A DNA stretch of 45,276 nucleotides from a bacterium (GTDB lineage Bacteria > Vulcanimicrobiota > Vulcanimicrobiia > Vulcanimicrobiales > Vulcanimicrobiaceae). The stretch is taken from the NCBI GenBank assembly GCA_021845615.1, contig JAJZVP010000003.1, positions 1-45,276 on the forward strand, given 5' to 3'. Both the position numbers and the translations under genes were made by a program. The notes beneath the pieces were generated by a model. The model saw nothing but the letters and a program-made list of their open reading frames with translations, did not search any database and was not told where the DNA came from. This document shows positions 18,295 through 27,883 of this stretch, piece after piece. Within the stretch, counting starts at the first letter, position 1. The number at the start of each line of letters is the position of its first letter.

Positions 18295-19328
18295 ATCGTC
18301 GCTCGCCCCGCCTCGGTCACGCGGCGCCCTGCCGCCGTACGAACGATAAAGCCGCTCTTTAGCAGAAATGGTTCGACGACGTCCTCGAGCGTCTCGGCGT
18401 CCTCGCTGAGGCTCGCCGCGATCGCCGCGATTCCCGCCGGACCTCCGTGATATTGCTCGACGAGCGTGCGAAGGAACGCACGATCGAGCCGGTCGAGGCC
18501 GCGTTCGTCGACCCCTTCTCGCGCTAATGCGTCGAGCGCCACCCGCGCGCTGATGCGTCCGTCTCCACGCACCTGCGCGTAGTCGCGTACGCGACGCAGC
18601 AGGCGATTCGCGATACGCGGCGTTCCGCGGCTCCGTTCGGCGATCGCCAAGCACCCCTCGGGTTCGATCGGCACTTCTAAAATCGCCGCCGATCGCGCGA
18701 CGATTCGTTCGAGATCGCCAACGGCGTAATAATCGAGGTGATGAACGATACCGAAACGGTCGCGTAGCGGTGCGGAGAGCATTCCGGCGCGCGTGGTCGC
18801 TCCGACGAGCGTGAATCGTTTGAGCGGCAGTTTCAACGTCCGCGCGTAGGCGCCGCGATCGACGATGAAATCGATCTGAAAATCCTCCATCGCCGGGTAG
18901 AGAAATTCTTCCACGACGCGCCCGAGCCGGTGCATCTCATCGATGAAGAGTACGTCTCCATGTTCGAGCGATGTGAGGACGCCGACCAAATCCTTCGGCT
19001 TATCGAGCGTCGGTCCGCTCGTCGGACGAATGCTCGCACCCATCTCTCGCGCGATGAGCGCCGCCAACGTCGTCTTCCCCAAGCCCGGAGGTCCGTAGAA
19101 CAGCACGTGCTCGAGCGGTTCGTCACGGCGCTGTGCGGCGTCGATCGCGATGCGAAGATTTTCGACGACCTGCTCTTGCCCGACGTATTCGTCGAAGCGC
19201 CGCGGGCGCAGCCCGGCACCGAGAACCTCATCCTCGAGCGCGCCCTCCGGATCGAGCAGCCGCGTCGATTCGTCGAGCGGTTCGGTATCCTCCGGCCCGA
19301 AGAGCCGCTTCCGCGCCTCCTCGCTCAT
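18291..19328 (-). CDS. ruvB: Holliday junction DNA helicase RuvB
   Basis: AAA+ motor that, with RuvA, drives branch migration of Holliday junctions in recombination repair. The 345 residues contain LRPRRFDEYVGQEQVVENL, Walker A YGPPGLGKTTLAALIA, Walker B LFIDEMHRLGRVVEEFLYPA, sensor 1 (GATTRAGMLSAPLRDRFG), and a winged-helix C-terminus with GPAGIAAIAASLSE. The stop overlaps the SpoIID start and the start overlaps the ruvA stop, each by 4 bp. Confidence 0.97.
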   Translation of the reverse strand: MSEEARKRLFGPEDTEPLDESTRLLDPEGALEDEVLGAGLRPRRFDEYVGQEQVVENLRIAIDAAQRRDEPLEHVLFYGPPGLGKTTLAALIAREMGASIRPTSGPTLDKPKDLVGVLTSLEHGDVLFIDEMHRLGRVVEEFLYPAMEDFQIDFIVDRGAYARTLKLPLKRFTLVGATTRAGMLSAPLRDRFGIVHHLDYYAVGDLERIVARSAAILEVPIEPEGCLAIAERSRGTPRIANRLLRRVRDYAQVRGDGRISARVALDALAREGVDERGLDRLDRAFLRTLVEQYHGGPAGIAAIAASLSEDAETLEDVVEPFLLKSGFIVRTAAGRRVTEAGRATI

Positions 19329-19957
19329 GAGGGAGCCACCGTTGGGACGCTGCGCCGTTCGTAGATCGCCGCGAGCAGACGCTCGGCATCGTCGATTTCC
19401 GGGCGCGCGGCGAGAACGTCGCGGAGCATTTTTTCCGCTTCCTGGCGGCGATATTCCAATTGCAAGAGCACGGCGAGCGCTTCATCGGCGAAATCGGGCA
19501 TCCGTTTCGTCGTCGGCTCGGGGGCCTCTTGAATCAATAAGAAGCGCGCGACTTTCCCTTGGAGTTTGGCGACGATATCGCGAGCCTTCTGTTGCCCGAT
19601 ACCGGGAAGCGTTTTGAGAAAGGTGTGATCGCCGCGCTCGATCGCCGCGGCGATCTTGTTCATCGGAACCGAGAACGCGCGGACCGCCGAACGCGGGCCG
19701 ATCGACGAGACGCCGAGCAAGGCCTCAAAAAACGCGCGCTCGACCGAGTTCGAGAAGCCGTAATACGAAAATCGTCCGCTCTTCTGTTCGAGCGAGAGCA
19801 CCGAATAGATCTCGAGCCGCACCGGCGAGCCCGGCTCCGTCGGAAGTTTTTCGGCGACGCAGAGCGGCACGAGAATTTCGTACCCGAGCCCGCCGACGTC
19901 GAGCGTCACGCGCTCGCCTTCGCGTTCGACGAGCCGCCCTTCGATTCGTGAAAACAC
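19325..19957 (-). CDS. ruvA: Holliday junction DNA helicase RuvA
   Basis: Junction-recognition subunit of the RuvAB complex. The 210-residue product has an N-terminal OB domain (MFSRIEGRLVEREGERVTLDVGG type start), two helix-hairpin-helix motifs (LLGVSSIGPRSAVRAF and LKTLPGIGQQKARDIVAKL), and a C-terminal UBA-like domain that binds RuvB. It is translationally coupled to ruvB and lies 14 bp after ruvC, giving the order ruvC-ruvA-ruvB. Confidence 0.96.
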   Translation of the reverse strand: MFSRIEGRLVEREGERVTLDVGGLGYEILVPLCVAEKLPTEPGSPVRLEIYSVLSLEQKSGRFSYYGFSNSVERAFFEALLGVSSIGPRSAVRAFSVPMNKIAAAIERGDHTFLKTLPGIGQQKARDIVAKLQGKVARFLLIQEAPEPTTKRMPDFADEALAVLLQLEYRRQEAEKMLRDVLAARPEIDDAERLLAAIYERRSVPTVAPS

Positions 19958-19971
19958 CGTCGCCCCTCCCC

Positions 19972-20472
19972 TTAACGCAGATCGCCGGGCAACGAGCGCC
20001 GCGTACTGCGCCGCGCGAATGCTAGGGCCAAAGCGAGCGCGTCGGAGACGTCGTTTGGTTCGGGGGCTCGTCGCAGGTGGAGGAGTTGTACGACCATGGC
20101 GTTGACTTGCTCTTTGCGCGCGCTTCCCGATCCTACCAACGCTCGCTTCACGTACGAATGCCCCAACGTCGCAACCGGAACGCCGGCCTGCGCCCCCGCC
20201 AAGCAGAGCACGCCGCGCGCGTGCCCCATGAGGATCGCGGTCGAGGGATTCCGATAGGTCGTGTAGAGCTCTTCGATCACGATGTGCGTGGGCGCGGTCT
20301 GACGGATCGCACCCGATATTCCTTCGTGCAACTGCGCGAGGCGATCGCTCAGCGTATCGCGAACCCGCGGCGCGATCGTCCCGGCCTCGATCAGACTGAC
20401 GCGTTCGCCGTTCACCGCGATCGCGCCGTACCCCGTGACGCGAAGCGCTGGATCGATGCCGAGAATTCTCAC
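19972..20472 (-). CDS. ruvC: crossover junction endodeoxyribonuclease RuvC
   Basis: Holliday junction resolvase, 166 residues. The RNase H-like fold shows the acidic residues in RILGIDPALRVTGYGA (Asp7), HIVIEELYT (Glu), and PNDVSDALALALA (Asp near the C-terminus). LVGSGSARKEQVNAMV is the usual block before the last acidic site. The GTG start overlaps the pknB stop by 4 bp. Coupling of Holliday resolution to a kinase gene is probably an operon accident. Confidence 0.95.
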   Translation of the reverse strand: MRILGIDPALRVTGYGAIAVNGERVSLIEAGTIAPRVRDTLSDRLAQLHEGISGAIRQTAPTHIVIEELYTTYRNPSTAILMGHARGVLCLAGAQAGVPVATLGHSYVKRALVGSGSARKEQVNAMVVQLLHLRRAPEPNDVSDALALALAFARRSTRRSLPGDLR

Positions 20473-22523
20473 GATTTTCCGTTCACGACGAGCGTGACGT
20501 TCGCGCCCGGCGCGAGCGTCGTGCCGACGAGCGGTTCGGTATGCACGACGTCGCCGTTCGCACCCTCGGTCGTCGTGTAGCGAATCGAGCCGATATGGTA
20601 CCCCGCATCTTCGAGCGTCGTACGCGCCTGGTCGACGGTCATGCCTTCGGTGTCGGGGACCTCGCCCGGAACCGCGACGGTAAGGGCGACGCTCGAACCC
20701 GGAGAGACCGCGCTTCCCGCGCTGGGTTGCTCGGCGAGCACCGTTCCACTCGCCGCTGGATCGACGCTGTAGGAGAGCGTCTCGAGCAGTCCGAGGCGAG
20801 CGAGTTGCGCGCGAGCGGCGTCGGCTCCAATACCGACGAAATTCGGTAGCGTCACCGGCGGCCCGGCATTCTCGGCACCGGTGCTGACGACGACGTGCAT
20901 CGTCGCGCGCTGTGCGATCGACTGGCCCGGCACCAGATCCTGCGAGGCGATCGTGCCGGCGGCGACGCCGGGAATCGGGCTCTGTTGGACGATATCGAGC
21001 GTGAGCCCCAGCTGCGCGACGAGTTTTTGTGCCGATGCGAGATCGAGCCCGACGAGATTTGGCACGTCGATCGGTTTCGGCCCCATCGAAACGACGAGAA
21101 CGACGAGCGAATGCGCTCGCGCTCGCGCGCCCGGTGCGGGGCTTTGCGCGACGACGCTCTCTTTCGCAGCGGCGTCGTATCGACGTTCGATCCGCACGTG
21201 GAAACCTTGCTCGCTCAAGCTGCGCTGCGCGTCGCCCGCTAAGAATCCGCGCACGTCGGGAAGCCCGACGAGCGGCAAGCCGTTACTGACGATCAATTCG
21301 ACGAGCGAATTTTTCTGCACTAGCGATCCCGGCGGCGGATTCTGCCGTATCACGCGATCTGCTGGAACGCGATTGCTCGGACTTTGTAGGAAGCGCACCT
21401 GAAGGCCGTCGGCGACGATCGCCGCTTGGGCTTGCGCGACGCTCATGTTGCGGAAATCGGCGAGCGCGATCCGACCGCCGAGATTGCCGCCGAACTGACC
21501 GAATATCGCGAACCCGGCGACCGCGGCGACGATCGCGAGAACGATAAAGAGCGGCACGATCGCCGGATTACTTCGGGTCACCGCATTGCGTCGGGGAACG
21601 TCGATGTTTCGGCGATCCGGAAGCGGCGAGCGGCGCGGCGGCAGTGGGCTTCGTAACGTCGGGGGCGCGTCGTCGCTCGTGGCAAAGGCCGCGACGTTCG
21701 GTCGCTCGCGCGCCTCCCGAAGCGCGCGCGCCAAGTCGCTCGCTGCGGCGAATCGATGCGCCGGCTCTTTCTGAAGCAGCTTATTGACGATCGCCGCGAG
21801 CGCCGGGCTCACGCCGCTCTCGGGGGGGATGACGGGAACCGGATCGCCGATATGTTTGATCGCGACGGCGACGGGAGAGTCTGCCGTGTACGGCAGTTCT
21901 CCCAGCAACATCTGATACAACACGATGCCGACGCTGTAGAGATCGGAGGCGGGCGTCAGTTCGCGGCTCTGGGCCTGCTCGGGCGAGAGGTAATAGACGC
22001 TTCCCATCACCAAACCCGGCCGCGTCATCGCCATCGTCTGCTCCGAGAACGCGCGCGCGATTCCGAAATCGGAGAGTTTTACGACATCGTCTTTTCCGAC
22101 CAGAATATTCGCCGGCTTGATATCGCGGTGAAGGAGCCCTTGCCGATGCGCGTACGCGAGCCCTTGGCAGACCTGCGCGGCGTAATCGATGGCCACGGGC
22201 TCCGGAAGGCGCCCCTCGCTGTTGATGATCTCCGCGAGCGAGCAACCGTCGACGAACTCCATGACGATGTAATAAATCGAATCCTCGCGACCGACGTCGT
22301 AGGTGTTGACGACGTTGGGATGCGAGAGCCGTCCGACCGATTCGGCTTCTTGGTAGAACCGTCGCACGAATTCTTGGTCGGCTGCGTATTGATCGCGCAA
22401 GACTTTGATGGCGATACGACGGCGAAGGAGCGCGTCGGTACCCGAATAGACGACCGCCATTCCGCCCTCGCCGATTCGTTCTTCGAGCCGATACCGGCCC
22501 GCAATCGTATGTTGCTCGATCAT
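20469..22523 (-). CDS. pknB: PASTA-domain Ser/Thr protein kinase (PknB/PrkC type)
   Basis: Transmembrane eukaryote-like kinase that senses muropeptides or lipid II and phosphorylates cell-division and wall-synthesis proteins. The 684 residues divide into a kinase domain (about 10-270: Gly loop IGEGGMAVVY, Lys40, HRDIKPANI at 132-140, DFG 152-154, SPEQ), a juxtamembrane Pro/Arg linker, one membrane helix (about 321-343), then five extracytoplasmic PASTA repeats (about 353-684), each with the pattern VP-x-x-x-G and PxPG or PSAG turns. All catalytic residues are present. The start overlaps the PBP stop, the classic pbp-pknB pairing. No PP2C phosphatase is nearby. Confidence 0.96.
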   Translation of the reverse strand: MIEQHTIAGRYRLEERIGEGGMAVVYSGTDALLRRRIAIKVLRDQYAADQEFVRRFYQEAESVGRLSHPNVVNTYDVGREDSIYYIVMEFVDGCSLAEIINSEGRLPEPVAIDYAAQVCQGLAYAHRQGLLHRDIKPANILVGKDDVVKLSDFGIARAFSEQTMAMTRPGLVMGSVYYLSPEQAQSRELTPASDLYSVGIVLYQMLLGELPYTADSPVAVAIKHIGDPVPVIPPESGVSPALAAIVNKLLQKEPAHRFAAASDLARALREARERPNVAAFATSDDAPPTLRSPLPPRRSPLPDRRNIDVPRRNAVTRSNPAIVPLFIVLAIVAAVAGFAIFGQFGGNLGGRIALADFRNMSVAQAQAAIVADGLQVRFLQSPSNRVPADRVIRQNPPPGSLVQKNSLVELIVSNGLPLVGLPDVRGFLAGDAQRSLSEQGFHVRIERRYDAAAKESVVAQSPAPGARARAHSLVVLVVSMGPKPIDVPNLVGLDLASAQKLVAQLGLTLDIVQQSPIPGVAAGTIASQDLVPGQSIAQRATMHVVVSTGAENAGPPVTLPNFVGIGADAARAQLARLGLLETLSYSVDPAASGTVLAEQPSAGSAVSPGSSVALTVAVPGEVPDTEGMTVDQARTTLEDAGYHIGSIRYTTTEGANGDVVHTEPLVGTTLAPGANVTLVVNGKS

Positions 22524-23923
22524 TTCGTTATCACCGAGAGCGCTTCCGCGAGAACGTCGCGCGCGATCGGCGCGGCGACGGTCGCCCCGTATCCCGCGTT
22601 TTCAACGACGATCGCCACCACGATCCGCGGCGAGCGGGCCGGCGCGAAGCAGACGAACCACGAGTCGGGCGCGCCGTGCGGGTTGGTCGCCGTCCCGGTC
22701 TTTCCAGCAACGGTCACCCCCGGCAACCGAGCGGTCGTCCCGGTGCCCCATGCCACCACGGCTTCCATCATCGTCGTAACCTTCGCCGCCGTCTCCGCCG
22801 ATACCGGGCTGCCCAACGGGCCGACCGGCGTTCGCGTCAGGAGATGCCCCCGGCGTTCGATCGCGCGCACGATGAAAGGGCGCTCCTCGACGCCGCCGTT
22901 CGCAATCGTCGCCGCAATCGTCGCGATCTGCATCGGGGTCACCAAGAGCGCACCCTGCCCGAAGCCCATCTGCGCGAGCTCTCCGGCCCAGATATGCGAT
23001 TCCGGCGGGACGTACGCGCGCGCCGTCGGCAATTGAAAATCGAGCGAGTCGCCGACCCCGTAGCGGCGCAGATACCGATAGAACGTCGGCGCGCCGGTTC
23101 GCAGGACGATCTGAGCGAAATCGACGTTGCTGGAGAGCGCGAAGGCCTTCACGATCGTCCCCGCCCCGGTCGCCTCATAATCGTTATCGTGCAGGCGTGC
23201 CTTCCCGATCATCAGGTATCCCGGATCCTCAAAGACATCGTGCATGCCGACGCTGCCGCTATCGATCGCCGCCGACGCGGTCACCATTTTGAAGGTCGAC
23301 CCCGGCGGGTAGAGCCCTTCGAGCGCGCGGTCGAGCAGCGGACTATCTTTCGCGTGTAGGGCGCCGGAGAAGGTCGTATCCATGGTATTGGGATCGAAAC
23401 TCGGAACGCTCGCGATGGCGAGAACGGCGCCGTCGCGCGGATCGAGCACGACGCCGGCCGCCCGGGCGTGCCGCGCGAGCAGCGTCGCCAATCGTCGTTC
23501 GATTTTTGGTTGGATCGTCGTGACGAGATCGTCCCCCGACTGCGGCGCGACGCGCCCGAAGGATGCCGCGAAATCGCGGATCTGTTCGATGGGGTTCGCC
23601 GAGTACGTCGGTTCGGAAAGCAATGCGTCGTACGCGCGCTCGAGACCCGCGGTTCCGTACCGACGCGACGCATACCCCACGACTTGCGCGAGCGCCGAGC
23701 CCATCGGATAGACGCGCCGCGTGCCGTCGGTCGCGGCGAGAACGCTCCCATCGGCGGCGAGAATCCGGCCACGCCCGACGGCGATCAAACTCCGTCGCGG
23801 ATTGGAACGGTTCGCCGAAATCCGCGGCGCGTCGACGAGTTGCAACCATGCAAAACGCGCCGCGAGCGCGAGAAAGAGCACCGTAAAGAGCGCCGAAATG
23901 CGCCCGAGGGAGCGTTGGTTCAC
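22520..23923 (-). CDS. pbpA: class B penicillin-binding protein (PbpA-like transpeptidase)
   Basis: Peptidoglycan D,D-transpeptidase anchored in the inner membrane. The 467 residues have one N-terminal membrane helix (about 8-28), a short pedestal, and a transpeptidase domain with the three active-site motifs: SxxK at 209-212 (PPGSTFKMV), SxN at 264-266 (LSSNVDF), and KTG at 408-410 (AGKTGTAT). It is shorter than FtsI and lacks PASTA domains, matching the PbpA type found with PknB in Actinobacteria. The start is GTG 23923, overlapping the previous stop (GTGA). The open frame up to 24490 is Arg-rich shadow. No FtsW/RodA partner is adjacent. Confidence 0.92.
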   Translation of the reverse strand: MNQRSLGRISALFTVLFLALAARFAWLQLVDAPRISANRSNPRRSLIAVGRGRILAADGSVLAATDGTRRVYPMGSALAQVVGYASRRYGTAGLERAYDALLSEPTYSANPIEQIRDFAASFGRVAPQSGDDLVTTIQPKIERRLATLLARHARAAGVVLDPRDGAVLAIASVPSFDPNTMDTTFSGALHAKDSPLLDRALEGLYPPGSTFKMVTASAAIDSGSVGMHDVFEDPGYLMIGKARLHDNDYEATGAGTIVKAFALSSNVDFAQIVLRTGAPTFYRYLRRYGVGDSLDFQLPTARAYVPPESHIWAGELAQMGFGQGALLVTPMQIATIAATIANGGVEERPFIVRAIERRGHLLTRTPVGPLGSPVSAETAAKVTTMMEAVVAWGTGTTARLPGVTVAGKTGTATNPHGAPDSWFVCFAPARSPRIVVAIVVENAGYGATVAAPIARDVLAEALSVITK

Positions 23924-24681
23924 GCGCGCTCGCGAAGGATGACGAAACCGGAATCGACGCGAACGGCGATATGCGACCGTTCGCTCTCGGTATCGAGAAT
24001 TTGCCCGATCAACGATCGCACGAGTTCCTCGCGGCAATCGTAGAACGAGGCTAAAATCTCGACCCCGAGTTCCTCGAGCAGCGCGGGGGCGACGAAACCA
24101 CAGCGCGGTAGCGTATCGTAATGCCGCTCGTCGTAGGCGCCGTTGCGCCACGGCCCGCGGCGCCCGAAGACCTGATGGTGAAAATCCCAGGCGCAGAGCT
24201 CGCGCTCGCCCCAGCGAAAATCGCCGCGGACGCAGAGCCGGCGACAGACCGCACAGGGAACGATCGGCACGGGGCCGCTCTCGATCGCCTCGACGATATC
24301 GGGGGGAAGATCTTCTACGTTGATGAGCTCGGCTTCGTTGAGATTTGCCGGTAGGGGAGCGTTCCACCCGACGCGCGCGAGCAGATCGAGATCGTGCAGC
24401 GAGGCGACGAACGCGCTCTCGTCCTCCGCCGGGAAGGTGCGATCGATCCAATGCAAGAGATCGTCGGGCGCGATACCGACGTTCTGCCACGTATCGCCGA
24501 CCGCGGTATCGATCGGCGTCACTGCGACCGGGACCAGGCGAGCGACGATCGTTCTTCCTTCGGGGAGGAGACTGTTGGTGAACGCGAGCGTGCTCCCGTT
24601 TCCGCCGAGAACGACGATCCCGGCCGGCCGATCGGCTACGCTCTCGCCGTCACCGACGCGAGATAGCGATGGAGACTGCAC
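23920..24681 (-). CDS. unknown protein with a four-cysteine cluster, between carB and the PBP
   Basis: Product of about 253 residues that I do not recognise. The N-terminal half is mixed alpha/beta (GIVVLGGNGSTLAF, then RTIVARLVPVAVTPI). The middle holds C-x2-C-x3-C-x12-C (CAVCRRLC then ELCAWDFHHQVFG), which looks like a zinc site. Two more cysteines follow (LPRCGF, YDCREE). The C-terminus is helical, then a strand. There are no membrane segments. The start is uncertain: GTG 24681 overlaps carB by 46 bp and GTG 24747 by 112 bp, and the extra residues of the latter look like carB shadow. Its stop overlaps the PBP start, so it belongs to the cell-wall gene run. Confidence 0.7.
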   Translation of the reverse strand: MQSPSLSRVGDGESVADRPAGIVVLGGNGSTLAFTNSLLPEGRTIVARLVPVAVTPIDTAVGDTWQNVGIAPDDLLHWIDRTFPAEDESAFVASLHDLDLLARVGWNAPLPANLNEAELINVEDLPPDIVEAIESGPVPIVPCAVCRRLCVRGDFRWGERELCAWDFHHQVFGRRGPWRNGAYDERHYDTLPRCGFVAPALLEELGVEILASFYDCREELVRSLIGQILDTESERSHIAVRVDSGFVILRERA

Positions 24682-27600
24682 GGCGGCCCCGCCGTATTTG
24701 CGAGGGCCTCCGCCAGAGCCCGGGCGGTATCGAGACTGGTCAGACACGCTATACTGGCTTCGACCGAGCCGCGCCGAATCTTGTAAGCATCGGAGACCTC
24801 CCGCGCGCCCTTCGCGTCGTTGATCACCAGGTCGACGCTACGCGAGGCGATCGCGTCGAGCACGTGCGGGCTTCCCTCCGCAATTTTATTGATCCGCTCG
24901 CAGGCGATGCCCGCGGCGGCGAGCACGCGCTGGGTTCCGTCGGTCGCGATCAATCGGTGCCCCAATTCGGCGTAGCGGCGCATGATCGGTACCGCCCGCT
25001 CCTTCTCCTCGTCGGCGATCGAGACCAAAATTCGTCCGCCGCGCTCCGGCAACGCGATACCGGCCCCGAGAAAGCCTTTCCGCAGCGCGCCGGCAAAGCT
25101 CGCGTCGATCCCCAAGACTTCGCCGGTCGATTTCATCTCCGGGCCGAGAATGGTCTCGACTCCACGCATTTTTGCAAACGAAAAGACCGGCACCTTGACG
25201 ACCGTGAACGGGGATCGCGGGCGAAGCCCGGTTCCGTACGGGAGATCGGCGAGCCGCTCTCCGAGGGCGATACGCGTCGCGGCGGCGGTGAGGTTGATCC
25301 CCGTCGCTTTCTGAATGATCGGCACCGTGCGCGACGCGCGCGGATTCGCCTCGATAATATAGAGCTTCCCGCGGTGGATGACGAACTGGATATTGATCGA
25401 GCCTCGCACGCCTAATTCTCCGGCGATCGAACGCGTGACCTCGGTGATGTGCCGTTCCATCGCATCGTCGAGCGAGGGCGCGGGATAGACCGAGATGGAA
25501 TCGCCCGAATGTATGCCGGCACGCTCGATATGTTCGAAGATTCCCGGAATCAAAATATCTTCGCCGTCGAAGACGGCATCGAGTTCGACTTCGAGCCCCT
25601 CGAGATAACGATCGACGAGAAGCGGTGCGTCGGCGGCGATCGGCGGGGCGGATTCCACGTAGGAAGCGAGTTGCCCCTCGTTATACACGATCTCCATCGC
25701 GCGACCGCCGAGCACGAACGACGGACGAACGAGTACCGGAAAGCCGAGTTCGCGCGCGATCGCGCGCGCCTGGCGAAAGCTCCGCGCGGCGCGCCCCTCG
25801 GGACGGGCGACGCCGAGGCGCGCGAGGGCCGCGTCGAATTGTTCGCGATCCTCCGCCATATCTAAGGTCGCGCGATCGCTGCCGACGATCGGCACGTCTC
25901 GTTCGGTCAACTCCGCAGCGAGCGAGATCGCGGTCTGCCCTCCGAACGCCAACATCACGCCGCGCGCGCCGGTCGAGCGATACGCCGCCTCAACTTCGTC
26001 GGCGCCCGGCGGTTCGAAGACGAGGACGTCGGAGATATCGAAATCCGTCGACACGGTCTCGGGATTATTGTTGACGACCACCGGGGCGAGCCCCGCATCG
26101 CGAAGCGCCCACGCGGCGTGCACGCAACTATAATCGAATTCGATTCCCTGCCCGATGCGAATCGGGCCGCTCCCCACGACGACGACCGCTTCGCGCTCCG
26201 GCGGACGCATCTCGTCGCTCTCGCCACGCGACAGGTAATAGTACGGCGAGCGCGCGGGAAACTCCGCAGCGGCGGTATCGACCATGCGAAATGCCGCCGC
26301 CGGACCGGTCGGGCGCTCGGCGCTCCCGGTAAGGGAACGGATTCCGCGCGACGAGTAACCGTCGCGGAACGCGCGATCGATATCTTCGGGATCGCGCCGT
26401 TCGTGTAAGCGCCGTTCGAGCGCGACGAGTTCGGCGACCTCTTCGAGCCAGAAACGGTCGATCGAACTCGCCGCATGCAGCCGTTCAACGCAGGCGCTAC
26501 GGTCGGTGCCGCGCCGCAGCAACTCGGCGACCGCGAAGAGTCGTTCGTGCGTTGGGTTCTCCACCACGGCCGCGAGTTGGTCGTCGCTCCATTCGCGCAT
26601 CGCCCCGCCGGTTAACGTCTCGCGGCCGATATCGAGGCCGCGTATCGCCTTGAGGAGCCCGGCGGCGAAGGTCCGGCCGATGCCCATCGCCTCACCGGTC
26701 GATTTCATCTGCGTTCCGAGCAGCGTGTCGGCGAGCGGAAATTTATCGAAGGGCCACCGTGGAATTTTCACGACGACGTAATCGAGCGTCGGTTCGTAGG
26801 CCGCCTTCGTAACGCCGGTCACCGGGTTGGGAATATCTTGCAGCCGCTGCCCCAACGCGATGCGCGTCGAGATTTTCGCGATCGGATAGCCCGTCGCCTT
26901 ACTCGCCAATGCCGAGGAACGCGAGACGCGCGGGTTGACTTCGATGATCGCGTATTCGTTGCTCGTGGGATGCAGGGCGAATTGAATGTTGCATCCGCCT
27001 TGAACGTCGAGAGCGCGAATGACGTTCAAGCTCGACGTACGCAGCATCTGATACTCGCTATCGGAGAGCGTCTGCGACGGGGCGATGACGATCGAATCGC
27101 CGGTGTGAACGCCGACCGGGTCGAAATTCTCCATGTTGCAGACGATGATGCAATCGTCGGAGGCGTCGCGGAGGACTTCGTATTCGACCTCCTTCCAGCC
27201 GAGCAACGAAACCTCGAGGAGCGCCTGGTGGATCATGCTCGCGGCGAGCCCCGAGGCGAGCGTCTCGCGTAGCTCGCGTTCGTTGCGAACGATCCCGCCG
27301 CCGGTACCGCCGAGCGTGTATGCGGGACGAACGACGAGTGGGTATCCCGCTTCGAGGGCGAAGGCGAGCCCCTGTTCGATCTCGGTAACGACGACGCTGC
27401 GCGCGACCGGCTCGCCGATCTCGATCATTTTTTCTTTGAAGAGTTCGCGATCTTCGGCGAGTTTGATCGTCGCAATCGGCGTGCCGAGCAATTCGACGCC
27501 GTAGCGCTTCAAGACGCCGGCATCGTCGAGGGCGACGGCGAGATTGAGACCGGTCTGGCCACCGAGCGTCGGAAGGAGCGCGTCGGGGCGTTCGAGTTCG

Positions 27601-27818
27601 ATCACCGCGCTCACCGACTCGAGGGTGAGCGGCTCGAGATAGACCGCATCGGCGATCTCGGGGTCGGTCATGATCGTCGCCGGATTCGAGTTGACGAGCA
27701 CGACGCGATGCCCTTCCTCTCGAAGGGCGCGACACGCCTGGACCCCTGCGTAATCGAACTCCGCGGCCTGACCGATCACGATCGGTCCGGAGCCGATGAC
27801 AAGAATATTCCGGCGCAT
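24636..27818 (-). CDS. carB: carbamoyl phosphate synthase large subunit
   Basis: Makes carbamoyl phosphate from bicarbonate, ATP and ammonia passed from CarA, for pyrimidine and arginine synthesis. At 1060 residues it is full length. The two ATP-grasp halves are clear: NILVIGSGPIVIGQAAEFDY starts the first and VVVGSGPIRIGQGIEFDYSC the second. EVNPRVSRSSALASKATGYP and IEANPRASRTVPIIQKATG are the paired metal-site blocks. A C-terminal MGS-like regulatory domain follows (about 930-1060). Unusually, carA is not adjacent but about 4.2 kb upstream on the same strand, with the Bat cluster and pdxH between. Confidence 0.97.
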   Translation of the reverse strand: MRRNILVIGSGPIVIGQAAEFDYAGVQACRALREEGHRVVLVNSNPATIMTDPEIADAVYLEPLTLESVSAVIELERPDALLPTLGGQTGLNLAVALDDAGVLKRYGVELLGTPIATIKLAEDRELFKEKMIEIGEPVARSVVVTEIEQGLAFALEAGYPLVVRPAYTLGGTGGGIVRNERELRETLASGLAASMIHQALLEVSLLGWKEVEYEVLRDASDDCIIVCNMENFDPVGVHTGDSIVIAPSQTLSDSEYQMLRTSSLNVIRALDVQGGCNIQFALHPTSNEYAIIEVNPRVSRSSALASKATGYPIAKISTRIALGQRLQDIPNPVTGVTKAAYEPTLDYVVVKIPRWPFDKFPLADTLLGTQMKSTGEAMGIGRTFAAGLLKAIRGLDIGRETLTGGAMREWSDDQLAAVVENPTHERLFAVAELLRRGTDRSACVERLHAASSIDRFWLEEVAELVALERRLHERRDPEDIDRAFRDGYSSRGIRSLTGSAERPTGPAAAFRMVDTAAAEFPARSPYYYLSRGESDEMRPPEREAVVVVGSGPIRIGQGIEFDYSCVHAAWALRDAGLAPVVVNNNPETVSTDFDISDVLVFEPPGADEVEAAYRSTGARGVMLAFGGQTAISLAAELTERDVPIVGSDRATLDMAEDREQFDAALARLGVARPEGRAARSFRQARAIARELGFPVLVRPSFVLGGRAMEIVYNEGQLASYVESAPPIAADAPLLVDRYLEGLEVELDAVFDGEDILIPGIFEHIERAGIHSGDSISVYPAPSLDDAMERHITEVTRSIAGELGVRGSINIQFVIHRGKLYIIEANPRASRTVPIIQKATGINLTAAATRIALGERLADLPYGTGLRPRSPFTVVKVPVFSFAKMRGVETILGPEMKSTGEVLGIDASFAGALRKGFLGAGIALPERGGRILVSIADEEKERAVPIMRRYAELGHRLIATDGTQRVLAAAGIACERINKIAEGSPHVLDAIASRSVDLVINDAKGAREVSDAYKIRRGSVEASIACLTSLDTARALAEALANTAGPPCSLHRYLASVTARA

Positions 27819-27883
27819 GCTAGGGAAGGCGGATTGGCTTCAGACGCACGAGAGTCCTGGAAGCGCTCCGAGGATGCTCCGTT

